A DNA stretch of 64,000 nucleotides from VXRN01 sp963664365 (GCA_963664365.1 OY761144.1:1984001-2048000); one strand, 5' to 3'. Positions 25,201 to 40,200 are shown, counted from the first letter of the stretch. Notes: a model not told the origin generated them from the letters alone. Numbers and translations are program-made.

Positions 25201-28200
25201 CTACCGAAGTTGCCCGTTCCCGTCTTCCGGCGGTACTGGTACTTCACGATGTGGCTGTTGTTGGGGTTGGCCCAGGTGAGCGTCGTCTTGTTGTTGCTGG
25301 CGGTGTAGGTGGTGAAGTTCCACGGCCCCACGGTAGTCACGGTCGCGCCGTTCTGCGTCACGCCGCGAATCTCAAAGGTGTACTCCGTACTGGTTGCCAG
25401 TCCGGTCGCTCTATATGAGGTGGTGAACGATCTGCTGTTGGCTATATCCGTCCAGGCGCCGAAGCTGCCCGCTCCCGTCTTCCGGCGGTATTGGTACTTG
25501 TGGATAAAGCTGTTGTTGGGATTGGTCCAATACAGAGTGATCTGCCCGTTGGAGCCGATGTTGCCGATGCTCCAGCTACCCACCGCCGCAAGCGGCTTCT
25601 CCACGTTCGGCTTCACCGCCCGCACCTGGAAGGTGTAGGCCGTGCCGTCGGTGAGGCCGGTGACGGTGTATGACCTCTGAGTCTCGGCCGCGCACGGCGA
25701 GGAGCAGGGTATGTTCGTCCAGTCGCCGAAACTGCCCGCTCCCGTCTTCTGGCGGTACTGCCACCTTGTGATGGCCGAGTCGTTCGGGTTCACCCAGTGC
25801 AGGGTCGCCTGACCGCTGGCGGTGACGATGGCAAGGTTGTCCGGCTCGCCGGTGTCGGGGAGAACTCTGACCCTGAACCGCCACTTGGCGATGTCGCTGT
25901 CGCCGTGGGCGGGCCACGACAGGGTGACCTCCCCCGCGCTGCCCACGTTGCCGATGCTCCAACTGCCAATCGCATCGAGCGCCTTCGGAGTGGTTTGTTG
26001 GATCAGGGCGCGGACCTGGAAGGTGTAGGTCGTGCCGTTGGTGAGGCCGGTGACCTCGTAGGAGTTCAGCGCTCTGACGCTGCACGGGGAGGCGCAGGGT
26101 ATGTCCGTCCATGAGCCGTAGCCGCCGAACTGCCCGCCGGAGGGCTTGGACTTGAAGCGGTACTGCCACTTTGTGATGGCCGGGTCGTTGGGGTTCTGCC
26201 AGTACAGGTTAGCCTGCCCGTTGGCCGCGATGGCCGCGAGGCTGCCTTCTATCACCCGGTACTGATACTTGCTGATGGAGGCGTTCTGGGGGTCATCCCA
26301 GGTCAGGGTGGCCTGCCTGGCCCCCGTCTGGGTGACATTGCCCACGAAGTTCACCGGCTTGTCCGGCAGCAGCGTCACCTCTTCCGCGTTTGACTCCGCT
26401 CCCTTGCCGGCCACGTTGACGGCGCGCACCTGGAAGCGCATGACCTTGCCGTCCACGCCGTCCACGACGTGGGAGGTGGATGTCGCCGTGCTGCTGGCAA
26501 CCGTCTTCCAGAACGCCGCGCCCAGCAGCGCCGTCCACCCCGCGTCGTCGGTATTCGTGTCGCCGGTGGCTGAGCGGTACTCCCATCTACTTACGGACGG
26601 GTCGGCCGGGTTCAGCGCGGCCCAGTTCAGCGTTACGTCGAAGTCCTGGTCAGACGCGTCGTAGGTTACGTTCGTTATCTTGGAGAGGGTGGTCGCCGCC
26701 GGGGTCAGCGTAACGCTGGCGACATTGGATGCCACACCGCCGCCGCCGAGGTTGACCGCTCGCACCTGGAACTGCCATCCGGCCCCGGTCAGGCCCTGTG
26801 GGATGACATAGCTTCTGGTGTCCTTGTCGCTGCTTGGGATGTCGAACCAGGCGGCGGCGTTCAGATCCGCGCCCGTCTGAGCGCTCCGGTACTGCCATCT
26901 GATGATGGTGGGGTCGGACGGCAGCGTCCAACTCAGCGTTACCCGGAAGTCGTCGGTGGCCTGGACGTACGACTTGTCGGCGGCGAGGCTCTGCGGCTCG
27001 TCGGGCTTGGCCGGCAGGGTGACGTTGGCCTCGTCCGACGCCGGGCTGTCGCCGGCCGGGTTCACTGCGCGAATCTTGAAGGCGTAGGTCGTGTCGCTGG
27101 CCAGGCCGGTGACTATGAAAGTCCTAGTCTCCGCGTTGCTGGGGGACATGTCCTTCCAGCCGTCGTCTGCCATAGGCGTGACGGTCACTTCGTCCAGCGC
27201 CGTCTGCGGCTGGGACTTGAAGGCCCGCACCTCGAAGGCGTACGTCGTGCCATTGGTCAAGCTGGGCGCCGTGAAGGAGGTGGTAGAGGCGTCGCTGGAG
27301 GTCATGTCGGCCCAGCCGCCGTAGGGCTGGCCGATGGCCTTCTTGCGGTACTGCCACTTGGTGATGGTCGAGTCGTTGGGGTTAGTCCAGGACAGTACGG
27401 CTTCGGCGTTGCCGGGTATGGCTGTCAAGCCTCCGCTCCCCGCCTCACGCTGTTGATACTGCCACTTGCTGATGGACGGGTAGCTGGGGTCGTTCCAAGA
27501 CAGGGTTGCCTGCCGGAACCCGGCAACGGCCGCCAGTCCCGTGGGCTTGAGGGGCGTCGTGGCGGCGGACGCCACGGCGGAGCCGGGGCCGGCTACGTCG
27601 TTGGTGTTGACGGCGCGGACGCGGAAGTAGTAGGCAGTGCCTGTGTCGAGGCCGGATAAGGTGTGGGAGGTAGTGGACGAGGCGCTGCCCGATATGTCGG
27701 TCCACGCGCCCCAGGATGCGCTGCCCGCCTTCTGACGGTATTCCCAGTCCTTGATATTGGTATCGGTGGTGGTCGCCGTCCAGGACAGGGAGACTGTAGT
27801 CCCTGACGCGCTGGCGGTCAGGCCCGTCGGCTGCGACGGGACGGGGATCGGGGTGGTCGTGGCTTCGTTGGACGCGCCGCCCGTGCCGATGGCATTGACC
27901 GCCCGTATCTTGAACTTGTACACCGTGTTGTTGGTGAGGCCGGTTACGGTATGGGAGAGGGTTGATGCGCCGCTGGACGTGATGCCCTGCCAGCTACCCC
28001 AGTTGTTGCTGCCCTCCTTCTGCCGGTATTCGTACTTGGTGATGGAGGAGTCGTTGGGGTCGTCCCAGACGAGGACTACCTGCAAGTCGCCCGGCTCGGC
28101 GGTCAGGTTGGCAGGGGCCGCCGGGTACATGGTGGAAGCCTTTTCGTCCGACGGCGCGCCGATGCCGATGGCGTTGACCGCCCGCAACTGGAACTTGTAC

Positions 28201-31200
28201 GCGATGCCGTTCACCAGGTTGGTAACGGTGTGGGACGTGGAGGTCGCGCTCGTGCTGACGGTGGTCCAAATCTTCAAGTCCGTCGCGGCCACGGTGTTGT
28301 TCGAAGAGATGTAGCCCCGCACCTGGTACATGTAGTGGGTCCCGTCGGTCAAGGGCGCGGCGAAGGAATGGGACGTGGTGGTGGCGCTGCTGTTGGATGT
28401 GTCCGTCCAACCGCCCCAGTTTCCGGTCACCTGCTTCTGGCGGATTTGCCACTTGGTTATGCTGCTGTTGCCGGGGTCTGCCCAGTTGAACGTGACCTCG
28501 ATGTTGTTCCCCGTGCCGATAACGAAGTCGGGGAGATTCCCCGCCCGCATCCTAGCCTGCCACTTGGTGATGGTGGAGTTGTCCGCGCCTGTCCACGACA
28601 GGGTCGTCTGGGCATTGCCTCCCGTCGCCGTGAAGCCCGTCGGCTTGGCGGGGATGAGATAGAACGACACGGCGGCGGTTGGGTCGCTGATGCCGTTGGG
28701 ATTGGCGTCGTTGGTCGCCCGAATCTGGGCTTTGTAACTCGCGCCGTTGGCGAGGTAGAGCGTCGCCTCGGTGGTCGTATGGTGGCTGCCGGAGACGTGC
28801 CGCCAGCCGCCGGCCGCGGTGGGCGTTGCGGTCACCGGTCCCCTGGCTGTTCCGGAGACGAGATCGTCGCCGGAGTCCACGGCGCGTACCCTGAAGGTGT
28901 ATGACGTGCCATTGGTCAGGCCGGTCACGATGTAGGACGTGGTCGTCGCGGCGCTGGAAGATATGTCCGTCCAGTTCGCGCTGGTGGACGTGCTGTACTG
29001 CCACTTGGAGATGCCGGTGTTGCCGGGGTCAGTCCAGGTCAGCGTCACTTGCGAGTTGCCCGGTATCGCCTCCGTGCCGTCGTTGGCCACGCGCCACACG
29101 CGGTACTGGTAGCCCCAGCCGGTCGTGCTGACGTCGGTGGCGGCCGTCCAGGATAGCGTCGCCGTGCCATCGCCGCCGACCCCGCTCAGGCCTGTGGGTT
29201 TGGTCGGGCGCGCCAGCGGGATGACCGACACCTCCGCGGAGACCGGGCTATGGCCCAGCCCGTTGGCGGATCGCACCTGGTAGGTATAGGTCTTGTTGTT
29301 GTCCAGGCCGGTGAGGGTCTTGGTGTGCCAGCGGTCGCTGCTGGACGAGCTCTCCTCGTCCACGGTGACCCAGTCGCCGTACCCGGTCTCGGTGTCGCTC
29401 TTGGGCTTCACCCGGTACTGCCAATTGCGGAAGTATGGGGTGTGGTACTGGTTCTTGGTATTGTACCAGCGCAGCACGGCCTGGCCGTCGCCGCTGGTCG
29501 CCGTTACCGAACTGGGCCGCAAGGGCTTGGTGGCGACGGGGACGGCCCAGTCCGTGTCGGAAGCCTCGCCCGCGCCGCTGCCGTTGACCGCCCGCACCTG
29601 GAAGTGGTACTTCGTGTTCGCCGTCAGCGGCGGCGTGTTGAAGCTTGTGGTGCTGGCGTTGCTGCCGGGCACGCCGGCCCACTCCGCCGAATCGATGGCG
29701 CTTGCGACGCCGCTCGTGTAGCGGTACTGCCAGTGGGTGACAGTGGAGCCGCTGGGCGCGGTCCAACTCAACGCGGCGATCAATAGCCGGCCGCTCGCGT
29801 TGAATCCCGTCGGCTTGCCGGGCAGCGCGCGCGGTATGGCCGACGCCTCGTCGGACTCATCGCCGTCGCCGGTGGCGTTTACCGCGAGAATCTTGAACCT
29901 GTAGGTCGTGTCGTTGGCCAGCCCGGTGATCTCGACGGACGTGGTGGTAGCGCTGCTGTTGGAAATGGCAGTCCAGCTACCCCAAGCGTTATTGCCCTCC
30001 TTCTGCTGGTACTTCCAGCCGGTTATGGTGGAGTTGTTCGGGTTCGTCCAGTTCAGCGTCACCTTCTGGACCTTCGGCGTGGCCGTCAGGCCCGTAGGCT
30101 TGTCCGGCGTGGGCAGCGTGGGCTTTGCTTCGGCGGACTCGTCCGATGGGTCGCCGTTGCCCGTATCGTTGACCGCCCGAATCTTGAACTTGTAAGTCGT
30201 TCCGTGGGTCAGCCCGGTTACGGTGTAGGACGTGGTCGTCGCCGTACTGCTCGGCACATCCGTCCAACTGCCGTAGCTGCCATAGCTGCCGCCGTCGGGC
30301 TTGGACTTGTACTGGTACTGCCAACCCGTGATTGTGCTGTTGCCGGGGTCTGTCCAAGACAGGTCCACCTGACCCTCGGTGAACAGAGCTATCGGCGTCT
30401 TGCCCGTCTTGGCGGAGGCGGTTAGGCCGGTGGGCTTGGCCGGCTGGGTGGAGGCGGAGGCGGCATTTGATTCCGTGCCGTTGCCCGCTGCGTTGACGCC
30501 CCGCACCTTGAAGGTGTAGGTCTGTCCGTTGTCGAGGCCGGTGACCGTGTAGCTTCGGGTGGAGTCGGCGGAACTTGGCACGTCCGTCCAACTGCCGTAG
30601 CTGCCTGTGCTCTTGTACTGGTACTGCCACTTGTCCACCCATCTGCCGTCGGAGTTCTTGGTCCATGTCAGCGTCGTCGTCGCGTTGCCGCCCGAGGCGG
30701 TCAGCGTGGGCGCTCCCGGTTTGCCGGCCACGGGTCGGGCGGCTGCCGAAGCCGCAACTCCGTTGCCGCTGGCGTTGACGGCGCGAACCCGGAACTGGAA
30801 CTCCGTGTTGTGGGTGAGGCCGGTTGCGTTGTGGGATGTAGCGCTCACGCTGGCGCTGATGGTCGTCCACGACTTCAACCCCGACGCCGTGTGGACTACC
30901 TCGCCGCTCACCGCCGCCCGCACCTGGTGGTAGAACCTTGTTCCGCTAGTCACCGCAGTCGTGAAAGTGTGCGACGCGGTGTTCGGGTCATGGGATATCC
31001 GCAACCAGTTGCCCCAATTGCCGCCGTCGGCTCTCTCCCTAAATTCCCAGTACAAGATATTGCTCTTGTTCGGGTTGTTCCACTCCAGCGTGATCTCTTG
31101 GCTCGACCCTGTCCCAACGACGAAGTCCGCTCCGCTTCCGGTCCACTGACGGAACTGCCACTTGGTTATGGTGGAGTCGCTGTGACTGTTCCACCTCAGT

Positions 31201-34200
31201 GTCGCCTTGGCCGCGCCCGACGTGCTGGGCGTGGCGGTCAGGTTCGCGGGCGCGGAGGGAACGGGGCGCGGCGTGGCCGACGCCTCCGCGGACGCCGCGC
31301 CTTCGCCGCCGTTGTTGACCGCGCGGATCTTGAAGGTATGGGACGTGTTGTTGGTCAGCCCGGTTACGGTGTAGGACGTAGTGGACGCCGTGCTGCTGGC
31401 TGCGTCCGTCCACGAACCGTAGTTCCCGGCGGTCTTGTACTGGTACTGCCAGCCGGTGATGGTGGAGTTGTTGGGGTTCGTCCACTCCAGAACGACCGCC
31501 TCGTGCTTGGGCGTGGCGGTGAGGCCGGTGGGCGCGGCGGGCGGAGCCACGGGCGTAGCGGACTGCTCGTCGGACGTGGGGCCGTTGCCGTAGGGGTTCC
31601 ACGCCCGGATTCGGAAGGTGTACGTCGTGTTGTTGGTGAGGCTGCCGACGGTATAGCTGGTGGTGGTGGCCGAGGTGGACATCTGCGTCCACGAGCCGTA
31701 GTTGCCCACGCCGGACTTCCGTTGGTACTCCCACTTGTTGATGCTGGAATCGCCGGGGTCGTTCCACTCCAGGGCCACGGAGGCGTTCCTAGCCGTGGCA
31801 GTGAAGCCGGCGGGATTGGCCGGGATGGACTTGGGCGTGGCCGACTTTTCATCGGACTCCACGCCGTCCCCGGAGGCGTTGACCGCGCGGATCTTGAAGG
31901 TATGGGCCGTGTCGTTGGTCAGGCCGGTTACGGTGTAGGACGTTGTGGACGCCGTGCTGTTGGGCACGTCCGTCCACGAACCGTAAGTCCCATCGGTCTT
32001 GTACCGGTATTCCCAGCCGGTGATGGTGGAGTTGCCGGGGTCGGTCCACGCCAGATCGACCGACTGGTGCTTCGGCGTGGCGGTGAAGCCCGTGGGCTTG
32101 GCCGGCTTGGCGATGGGCGTGGCTTTCAGGGCGACGGATTCCGCCCCGTTTCCGTAGGCGTTGACGCCGCGGACCTTGAAGGTGTACTCCGTGTCGTTGG
32201 TCAAGCTGGTCACGGTATAGGTGATCGTGCCCACCGTCCCTGTAACGGTGGCCGTCGTCCAGGTGGACCCGCCGTCCTTGCTGTACTGATAGCCGGTGAC
32301 CTGGACGCTGCTGGCGCTGTAGGTCCAGGTGAGGGTGACTTGGGCGTCGCCGGGGATGGCGGACTTCAGGTCAGGGGCCGTGGGCATGGGCCGTGGCGTG
32401 GCCTTCTTTTCGGCGGACGGAGCGCCGTTGCCGGAGGAGTTCACGGCGCGAATCTGGAAGGTGTGTTCCGTGCCGTTGGTCAGCCCGGTCTTGGTGTAGG
32501 ACGTGGTCGTCGCGCCGCTGCCTGGAATGCTCGTCCACTGGGTGTAGCCGCCAGTGGTCTTGTAGCGGTACTCCCAGCCGGTGATGGTGTCGTCGCCGGG
32601 GTCGCTCCAGGCCAGGTCCATGCTGTTGGCTTTCGGCGTTGCCGAGAAGCCTGTGGGCGCGGCGGGCGCCGTGTCCGCGCTGGCTTCACCGGAGGCCGTC
32701 CCGCTGCCCGCGTCGTTGACGCCGCGCACCTTGAAGCTGTAGTTCTTCCCGTTGTCGAGGCCGGTGACCGTGTAGCTGCGGGTGGAGTCGACGGAACTCG
32801 GCACGTCCGTCCAACTGCCGTAGCTGCCCGTACTCTTGTACTGGTACTGCCACTTGCCGACCCACCTGCCGTCGGAGTTCTTAGTCCATGTCAGCGTTGC
32901 CTGCCCCTCGCCCCCGGCGGCGGTCAGCGTGGGCGCTCCGGGGACTCCGGCGACGGGGACAGCCGACGCTGCGTCGGATGCGTCGCCCCCGCCGCTGCTG
33001 TTGACCGCGCGAATCTGGAAGGTGTGCTTCGTGTTGTTGGTCAGCCCGGTTACGGTGTAGGACGTGGTGGTCGCGGCGCTGGATGACATGGCCGTCCATG
33101 CACCATAGCCACTGTTGGTCTTGTACCGGTACTCCCAGCTAGTGATGCTGGAGTTGTTGGGATTCGTCCAACTCAACGCCGCTTCCGTATCACCGCCCGT
33201 GGCGGTGAAGCCGGTGGGCTTGGCCGGCAAGGCCCTCGGAATGGCCGCGGAGGACTCGTCGGACTCCGTGCCGTCGCCCGCTCCGTTCACGGCTCGAATC
33301 TTGAACTTGTAGGTCGTGTCGTTGGTGAGATTCCTAACGGTGTGAGACGTGGTGCTGGAATGGCTGAGCGGTATGGCCGTCCAGCTACCCCAGGTGTTGC
33401 CCGTCTTCTGTTGGTACTTCCAGCCGGTGATGGTGGAGTTGTTTGGGTTCGTCCAGGCCAGATCCACAGACGCTATCTTGGGCGTGGCGGTGAGGCCGGT
33501 GGGCTTGTCCGGCGTGGGCAGCACAGGCTTAGCCGCCCCGGACTCGGATGCCGCGCCGTCGCCCACGGCGTTGACCGCCCGCAGCTTGAACTTGTACTCC
33601 GTGCCGAGGGTAAGCCCGGTCACGCTGTACGACGTGGTCGTCGCCGCGCTGTTTGGCACATCCGTCCAATTGCCGTAGCTGCCATAGCTGCCGCCGTCGG
33701 GCTTGGACTTGTACTGGTACTGCCACTTGGTGATTGTGCTGTTGCCGGGGTCGGTCCAAGACAGGTCCACGTGGCCTTCGGTGTACAGGACGATGGGGGT
33801 CTTATCCGTCTTGGCGGTTGCCGTGAAGTTGGCGGGCGCGGCGGGCGGCGGGAAGGGCGTTGCCGAGGCTTCATCGGATTCCGCGCCGTTGCCGGAGCCG
33901 TTGACCGCGCGAATCTTGAAAGTATGAGCCGTGTTGTTGGTGAGGTTGGTTACGGTGTAGGACGTGGTCGTCGCGGTACTGGTTGACATGGCCGTCCATG
34001 CGCCGTAACTCCCGCCGGTCTTGTACCGGTACTCCCAGCGGGTGATGGTGGAGTTGTTGGGGTCGGCCCACGAGAGATCGACGCTGGCGTTATTGGCCGT
34101 GGCGGTGAGGCCGGTCGGCTTGGCGGGCGGCGGGTACGGCGTGGCCTTCTTCGCGTCCGTTTCCGTACCGTTGCCCGCCGCGTTGACCGCCCGCACCTGG

Positions 34201-37200
34201 AACGTGTACTCCGTACCGTTGGTCAGCCCCGTCGCCGTGTAGGACGTGGCCGCCGCGCTCGCGCTGATCTCCTCCCACGCCTGCAGGTTCGTCACCGTCG
34301 GCGCCGTGCCGGTCGATACCGCCGCCCGCACCCGGAGCGTATGAGTTCCGCTGGGCAACGCCGACAAACCGCCGGTGGAGAAGGTATGCGAAGTAACCGA
34401 CGGACAGCCCGAATTCACCGCAGTCCAGCAGATGCCCGTCCACGCGCTCCCGTCCGCGCTGTACTCCCACTTGGTGATGTTGGACGTGCTGGACGCGGTC
34501 CACGACAGAGTAAACGTCTGTCCTCCGCCGGCGCTGACCACGAAGTCCGCGTTGCTCCCGGTCCACTGCCGGAACTGCCACCCGGAGATGTAGTCGTCAT
34601 TCGGATTCGAATAGGTCCACGCCAGTTCTACCGACTGATGCCTGGGCGTCGCCGTGAATCCCGCCGGCTTGGACGGGACCGACAACGCCGTCGGCGTCAC
34701 CGTCGCGTCGAGGCCATTCCCGGTTGAGTTAACCGCCCTCAGGTGGAATCTGTACGCGGTCCCGCTCGTCAGCCCCGCAGCCGTGTAAGAAGTGGCCGTC
34801 GCGCTCGCGCTGATCTCCTCCCACACCTCCAGCCCCGTCACCGCCACCGTAGTGTTGGTCGCAGTGAATCCCCTCACTTGGTAGGTGTACTGCCGGCCGA
34901 AGGTCAGAGACTGGTTGATCGTGTGGGACATCGGGGTCCCCTGCGGGCAGCCCGACCCGCCGCCGCACGAGATGTCAAACCAGTTGTTCCCATTCAGGCT
35001 GTACTGGTACTTGGCGATGCTGGAGTCGTTGAGGGCGGTCCACTCCAGCGTCAGCTTCTTGCTCGCGTATGTGCCCACTACGATGTCCGCCGAGCTGCCC
35101 GTCCGCGTCCGCATCTGGTACGACGTAATCGTCGAATCGGCCGGGTCCGTCCACGAAAGGAACGCCTGAGTCCCGCCGATCTTGGCGGTCAGCCCCGCAG
35201 GTTTGGACGGGACGGCCACCGGCGTCCCCTTAATCGACGCCGACGCCCCTTTCCCGTCCGAATTGACGGCGCGCACCTGCACTTCATGCTCCTGCGCGTT
35301 GATCATCCCCCCCACGTCCGCGCTGGTGGTCGAGGCCGAACTCCCGCTTATCGCCACCCAGTCCCGCCATAGAGTCGTCCCCGCCAGCGACTTGAACCGC
35401 CGCTCGTAGCCTGTGATTGGGTTCACGTGTCCCGTCGGCGCCGTCCAACTCACCCGCAGGGTCTGGTTCCCCGCCACCACGGACAGATTCGTCGGCGCCA
35501 AAGGAGGCCCCGTCGTGGTAACCGTAACCCCGTCCGAGGCCGGCCCGGGCTGGGCGTTCCGATTCAACCCGCGCACCTCGAAGGTGTAGGCCGTGGTCGT
35601 GGCCAAGCCCGTTACCCGATAGGTGTGGTTCGTCCCGACGGTCGTCGGATTCATCGCGCTCCACGTCGTCCCGCCGTCCTTGCTGTACTGCCATGAGGAG
35701 GCCGTGTTGGTAGTGGGCCACGACAGCGTAACCGTCGCGTTCCGGCCGGCGCTGCCCGTCAGGCCGGTGGGCTTGGCCGGAAGCGCGGCGGGAACGGCAT
35801 AGACCGGACCGGAAGCGGGGCCGATGGCGTTCTCGCGGCGCGACCGTATCCGGAAGCCGTACTCTATGCCGTTGGTCAGGCTTGGCACGGTGTAGGAAGT
35901 GGTGGAGGCGCCACTGCCGGGGACGGACGTCCAGCCGGGCGTAGCCGAAGGGGTCGCTCTCACTTCGCCCAGTGTGCCCGTCGCGGCAAACGGGGTCGAC
36001 GTCGCAGGTCCCAGCACGCTGCCCAACAGGTTGAGGGAGGAGTCTAGGGCCCGCATCTGGAAGGTGTAGGTCGTGCCGTTGTTAAGGCCCGACACGTCGG
36101 CGCTCGTCCAGATTCGGCACGAGTAGTCGCCGACGTCCGAGGGGTCCGAGGGGTCCGGGTGAATGACCGCGCAGGCATCAGTCCATGCTCCGTAGGACCC
36201 GGTGGTCTTGTAGCGGTACTGCCACTTCTCGGTGCTGGAGGCGTTGGATGGAAGGCTCCACGATAGCTGTACCACCTTGCTGCGGCCGCTGGCGGTCAAG
36301 CCGCCCGAGGTATTGGGGGAATCCGCCGCCCGCACCTGGAACCTGTACTCCGTGCCGTTGACCAGTCTTGTGCCGCCGGTCGTCGTCGTGACGGTGTAGG
36401 AGGTGGTGGTCGCGCCGCTGTTGGGAACGTCCGCCCAAGATCCATAACCCCCTATGCCCAGTTCGGCGCGGTACTGCCACTTGCCGATGTTGGAGGTGTC
36501 GCTTGGCCGTTTCCACGTCAGGTGGACCTGGCCGTCCTCGGCGAATGCCGCCAAGCCGCTTATGGGTTGGACCTGTTGGTACTCGTAGCCGGTGATGGCG
36601 GAGTCGCTGCTGGGGTCGATCCAGGACAGGGCGGCCTGGGCGTTGCCGGGAACGACAGTCAGGCCCGTCGGCTTGGCCGGGGGAGGGCGGGGGGCGACGC
36701 TGGCGCTGGCGTCCGACTCAAGGCCGTTCCCGCCTACGTTCACCGCGCGAATCTTGAAGGTGTAGGCCGTGCCGTTGTTGAGACGGGTCAGGGTGTAGGA
36801 GGTGGTGGACGCCGTGCTGTCGGGTATGTCCGTCCACGAACCGTAATTCCCCGTGGTCTTGTACTGGTACTGCCACTTGGTGATGGTGGGGTTGTTCGGA
36901 TTCGTCCAGGCCAGGGCGACGTTGCGGTCGCCGGGCGTGGCGGTGAGGCCCGTGGGCTTGGCGGGGATAAACGCCGAATGCGCCCATTCCGAGGCGAGGC
37001 CGGGACCGATCGCGTCAACCGCCCGGACCTGGAAGGCGTAAACCTTGGCCGCGGTCAGGCCTGAGGAGACGACGTGGGAAACGGTGGACGTGCCGCTGTT
37101 GGGGATGTCCGTCCAACTTGCGGTAAGGACGCCTTTCTCCCCGTAGCGAACCTGGTACTTCGTGATGGACGAATTGTTGGGGTCGGTCCATCTGAGCGTC

Positions 37201-40200
37201 ACGTCCGACGTTCCGCCCTCCGCCGTGAGGTCCGGCGCGGACAGTACCTGCGGCGTGGCAGGTTGCATCTCGGATAGGCGACCTTCGCCGCCGGCATTCA
37301 CGGCGCGAATCAGGAAGTTGTAAGTCGTGCCGTTGGTCAAGCCGGTGACGTTGTGGGAGGTGGTGGACGCGTTGCTGCCGGGGATGTCCGTCCAATCGTC
37401 CCAGAGCCCGTCAATCACCTGCCAGTTGTACTGCCACTTGGTTATGCTGCTGTCGTTGGCGTTGTCCCATTTCAATTCGACCCGCTTGTTGTAGGGTTTG
37501 GCATCGAACCCCGTAGGCTTGATGGGGACAACCCCCTCAGGCAAGAGCGTCGCAGTGTACTCGGTGGCGGAGAGGTTGCCGCTCCTGTCCATCACCCGGA
37601 AGGTGAACGTGGAGGACGCGAACGTGTCGGAGGGGAAGAAGCGCAGCACCTTGGCCCGCGAGCCTGGCGTCCCGGCATAGGTACGCGCGTGGTCGCCGAC
37701 GTTGACGGGGGTGGTGACGTGTTTGCGCGGGCCTACTCGGAACTGGTAGAACTTGAGCGTTCCCTGGGAGGAGTCCGGAAGGGATTCTATGACCACCGCC
37801 TCCATCGCATCGGGCGGAACGTCCGTATCCGTGTATGGGAAGTAGAGGCTGACACGCAGGTTTGTGCTCGGCCGTATGACGTAGCGGATGAAGTCGGCGC
37901 TGGTGGGCGCTTTGTTGTCGTCGATCTCCGTCGCCGTCACCGTGGCCGTGACGCCGCCATAGTTCGCGTCCGCGCTGGCAGCCGCGTGCTCGATGGCGAC
38001 CACGTCGTCCACGCCGTCCGTGTCCTTGGTCACGGTTACGGTCACAGTCTGCGCCGCGCTCCAGTTGGCGGACGTGAAGGTGATGGTGGACGGCGAGAAG
38101 GTGGGGTTGAGCGGCGTGGCGGTGGAGGAGCCTGTGCCGCGGCTGAGAGTCAGCGTCGTCGTGGCGGTGGGCTGGGAACTGAGCTTGACCGTGTAGGTGG
38201 ACGTTGCAGAGCCGGTCGTTGGCTCGTTGATGTTGATGCTGGTCTTGTCGAATATCATCCAGCCCTTGTAGGCGAGGGTAACGTCCGCGGACGGCGCGCC
38301 GTCGTCATAGCCCGTCTTGATGGCGTACACCCGGAAGTCGTAGGACGTGCCCAGGGTGAAGTTGGCCTTGTCAATCTGCGTCGAGGCGACGTCTCCCACC
38401 GTCACGCTCCGCGCGGCCAGGGTGGAGTCGTAGGTCTGTGCGCCGGACTTCCATTGCGCCACGTAGCCGGTTGCCCCCGTCACCTTGGTCCAACTGACGG
38501 TGACGTCCCCCGCGTCGGCGTCCACGCCTCCGGTGATCTGCGTCGCCGTGACGCCGGTGACCTGGGCCAAGATGTCGTCGTCCTTGATGGTGAGGGAAGC
38601 GCCGGCCACGCTCACCGAGGCCAGGGTGGATGTCCCCGTCACCGTCAACACATTGTTCGCCGGCGCGACGACTCCGCACGCCCCCGCGCCGCAATTCCGG
38701 TTGTTGACGGCGGTGGCGGTCACGGTGGTCGCGCCCGTTGTGGTGGCGGCGGCGATGGTTATGGTGGTGGCGCTGAGGGTGTAATCCGCAGCGGATTGGG
38801 CCAGGGTGACAGTAACGTCCACCTGCTGAGTCCGGCTGAGGGATGCGCTGATGGTGGTGGAGGTCACCGGGTTGGCGCCGCAAGCGTTGACGTGGCTCCC
38901 CTTGGTGGACTCGCAGATGGTGTGAGGCATTGCGGTCAGGGTCACCGTCGCCCGTTGGTCGGCGGGGGTGAGGCCGTACTTCAGGACGGGGTACTGGGAC
39001 GAGGTGCCGAAGTCCCACGGGTCCTGCGTCCCTGCCGTCGTCGTATCCAGGTCAAGATTCCAGTCCTTGTATATGTCGTTGGCCCCCGTGCCGTAGGTCG
39101 TGGGAGTCTTCAACGCGCTGGTGGTCGTGCCGACGCCGGCGCCGGCGACCGTGACGCCCGACGTGTCCGTGTCCCAGTAGGCGTCCGTCACCGTCGTGCC
39201 GGTGGCGTTCTTGTGGCCCGCCAACCCGCCGACGTAAGTGGTGGGGTTGCTCCCGCCCGTGGCTGCGGGCGCGCCCGTGGAGTAGGAGGCGATGACGCTC
39301 CCGGCCTGCATGTGGCCGACCAGCCCGCCCGCGGACAGGGTTGCCGTTGATGCCGTCGCGGATGTCTTGGCCTCGGCGGAGGCGTGGGAATAGGCGGCCT
39401 TGACGCTGCCCGCGTTCTGGTAGCCGAGCAGTCCGCCGGCGTAGGCAGTGGCGCCGGTGGCCGACCGGCTGTCGGCGATTATCGCGCCGGTGGTGAAGGA
39501 CGCCGTGATCGAGCCGCCCGTGTCCTGATGGCCCGCAATGCCTCCGGCCGCCGCCGACAGGCTGGCCGTCGAGCTCTTCTGCTCCGCCGTAACGTCGGCG
39601 CGGGAGTAGCTGCTGACAATGGCGCCAGCGTTCTGCCCGACGAGGCCGCCGGCGTAGGCGTGCTTTTCGTTGTTGTTGGCGGTGTTCTCGCTCTGGACGG
39701 CCTTGACCGCGCCCAGGACGTAACTGCCAGTGATGGCGCCTGAGTTCTTGCCCGCTATGCCGCCGGCGAACACGTCGGCGGGCGTGGACTCCGTGACGTG
39801 AGTAGTCACCGTGACGGAGACGCCCTCGAGTCTGAGGTTCTTGACCTCGGCTCCGCTGCCCAACTGGGCGAACAGGCCGGCGTGGGCCACGGTTGTGGCG
39901 CCGCTGCGGTCTATGTGAAGGTTGGAGATGGTGTAGGTTCCGCCTTCGAACTCGCCGACGTAGGCGCTGCTGGCCGTGCTGCCGGCCGTGGCGCCGATGG
40001 GAAGCCAGCCCTGGCCGCTGTTGTAGTACGTGTCGTCGGCGCGCCCGTTGCCGTTGTCGTCGAAGTCTAGGTTGGCGGAAAGCTCGTAGCCGGAGCAGGC
40101 CGGGTTGCCCGTCCCTGACTGAATCGTCACGACGGACTCGTTGCAGCCCATGTTGTCCTCGGCGTTGGGGAAGGCCGCCGCGTAGGTGGAAGTGGCGGTC

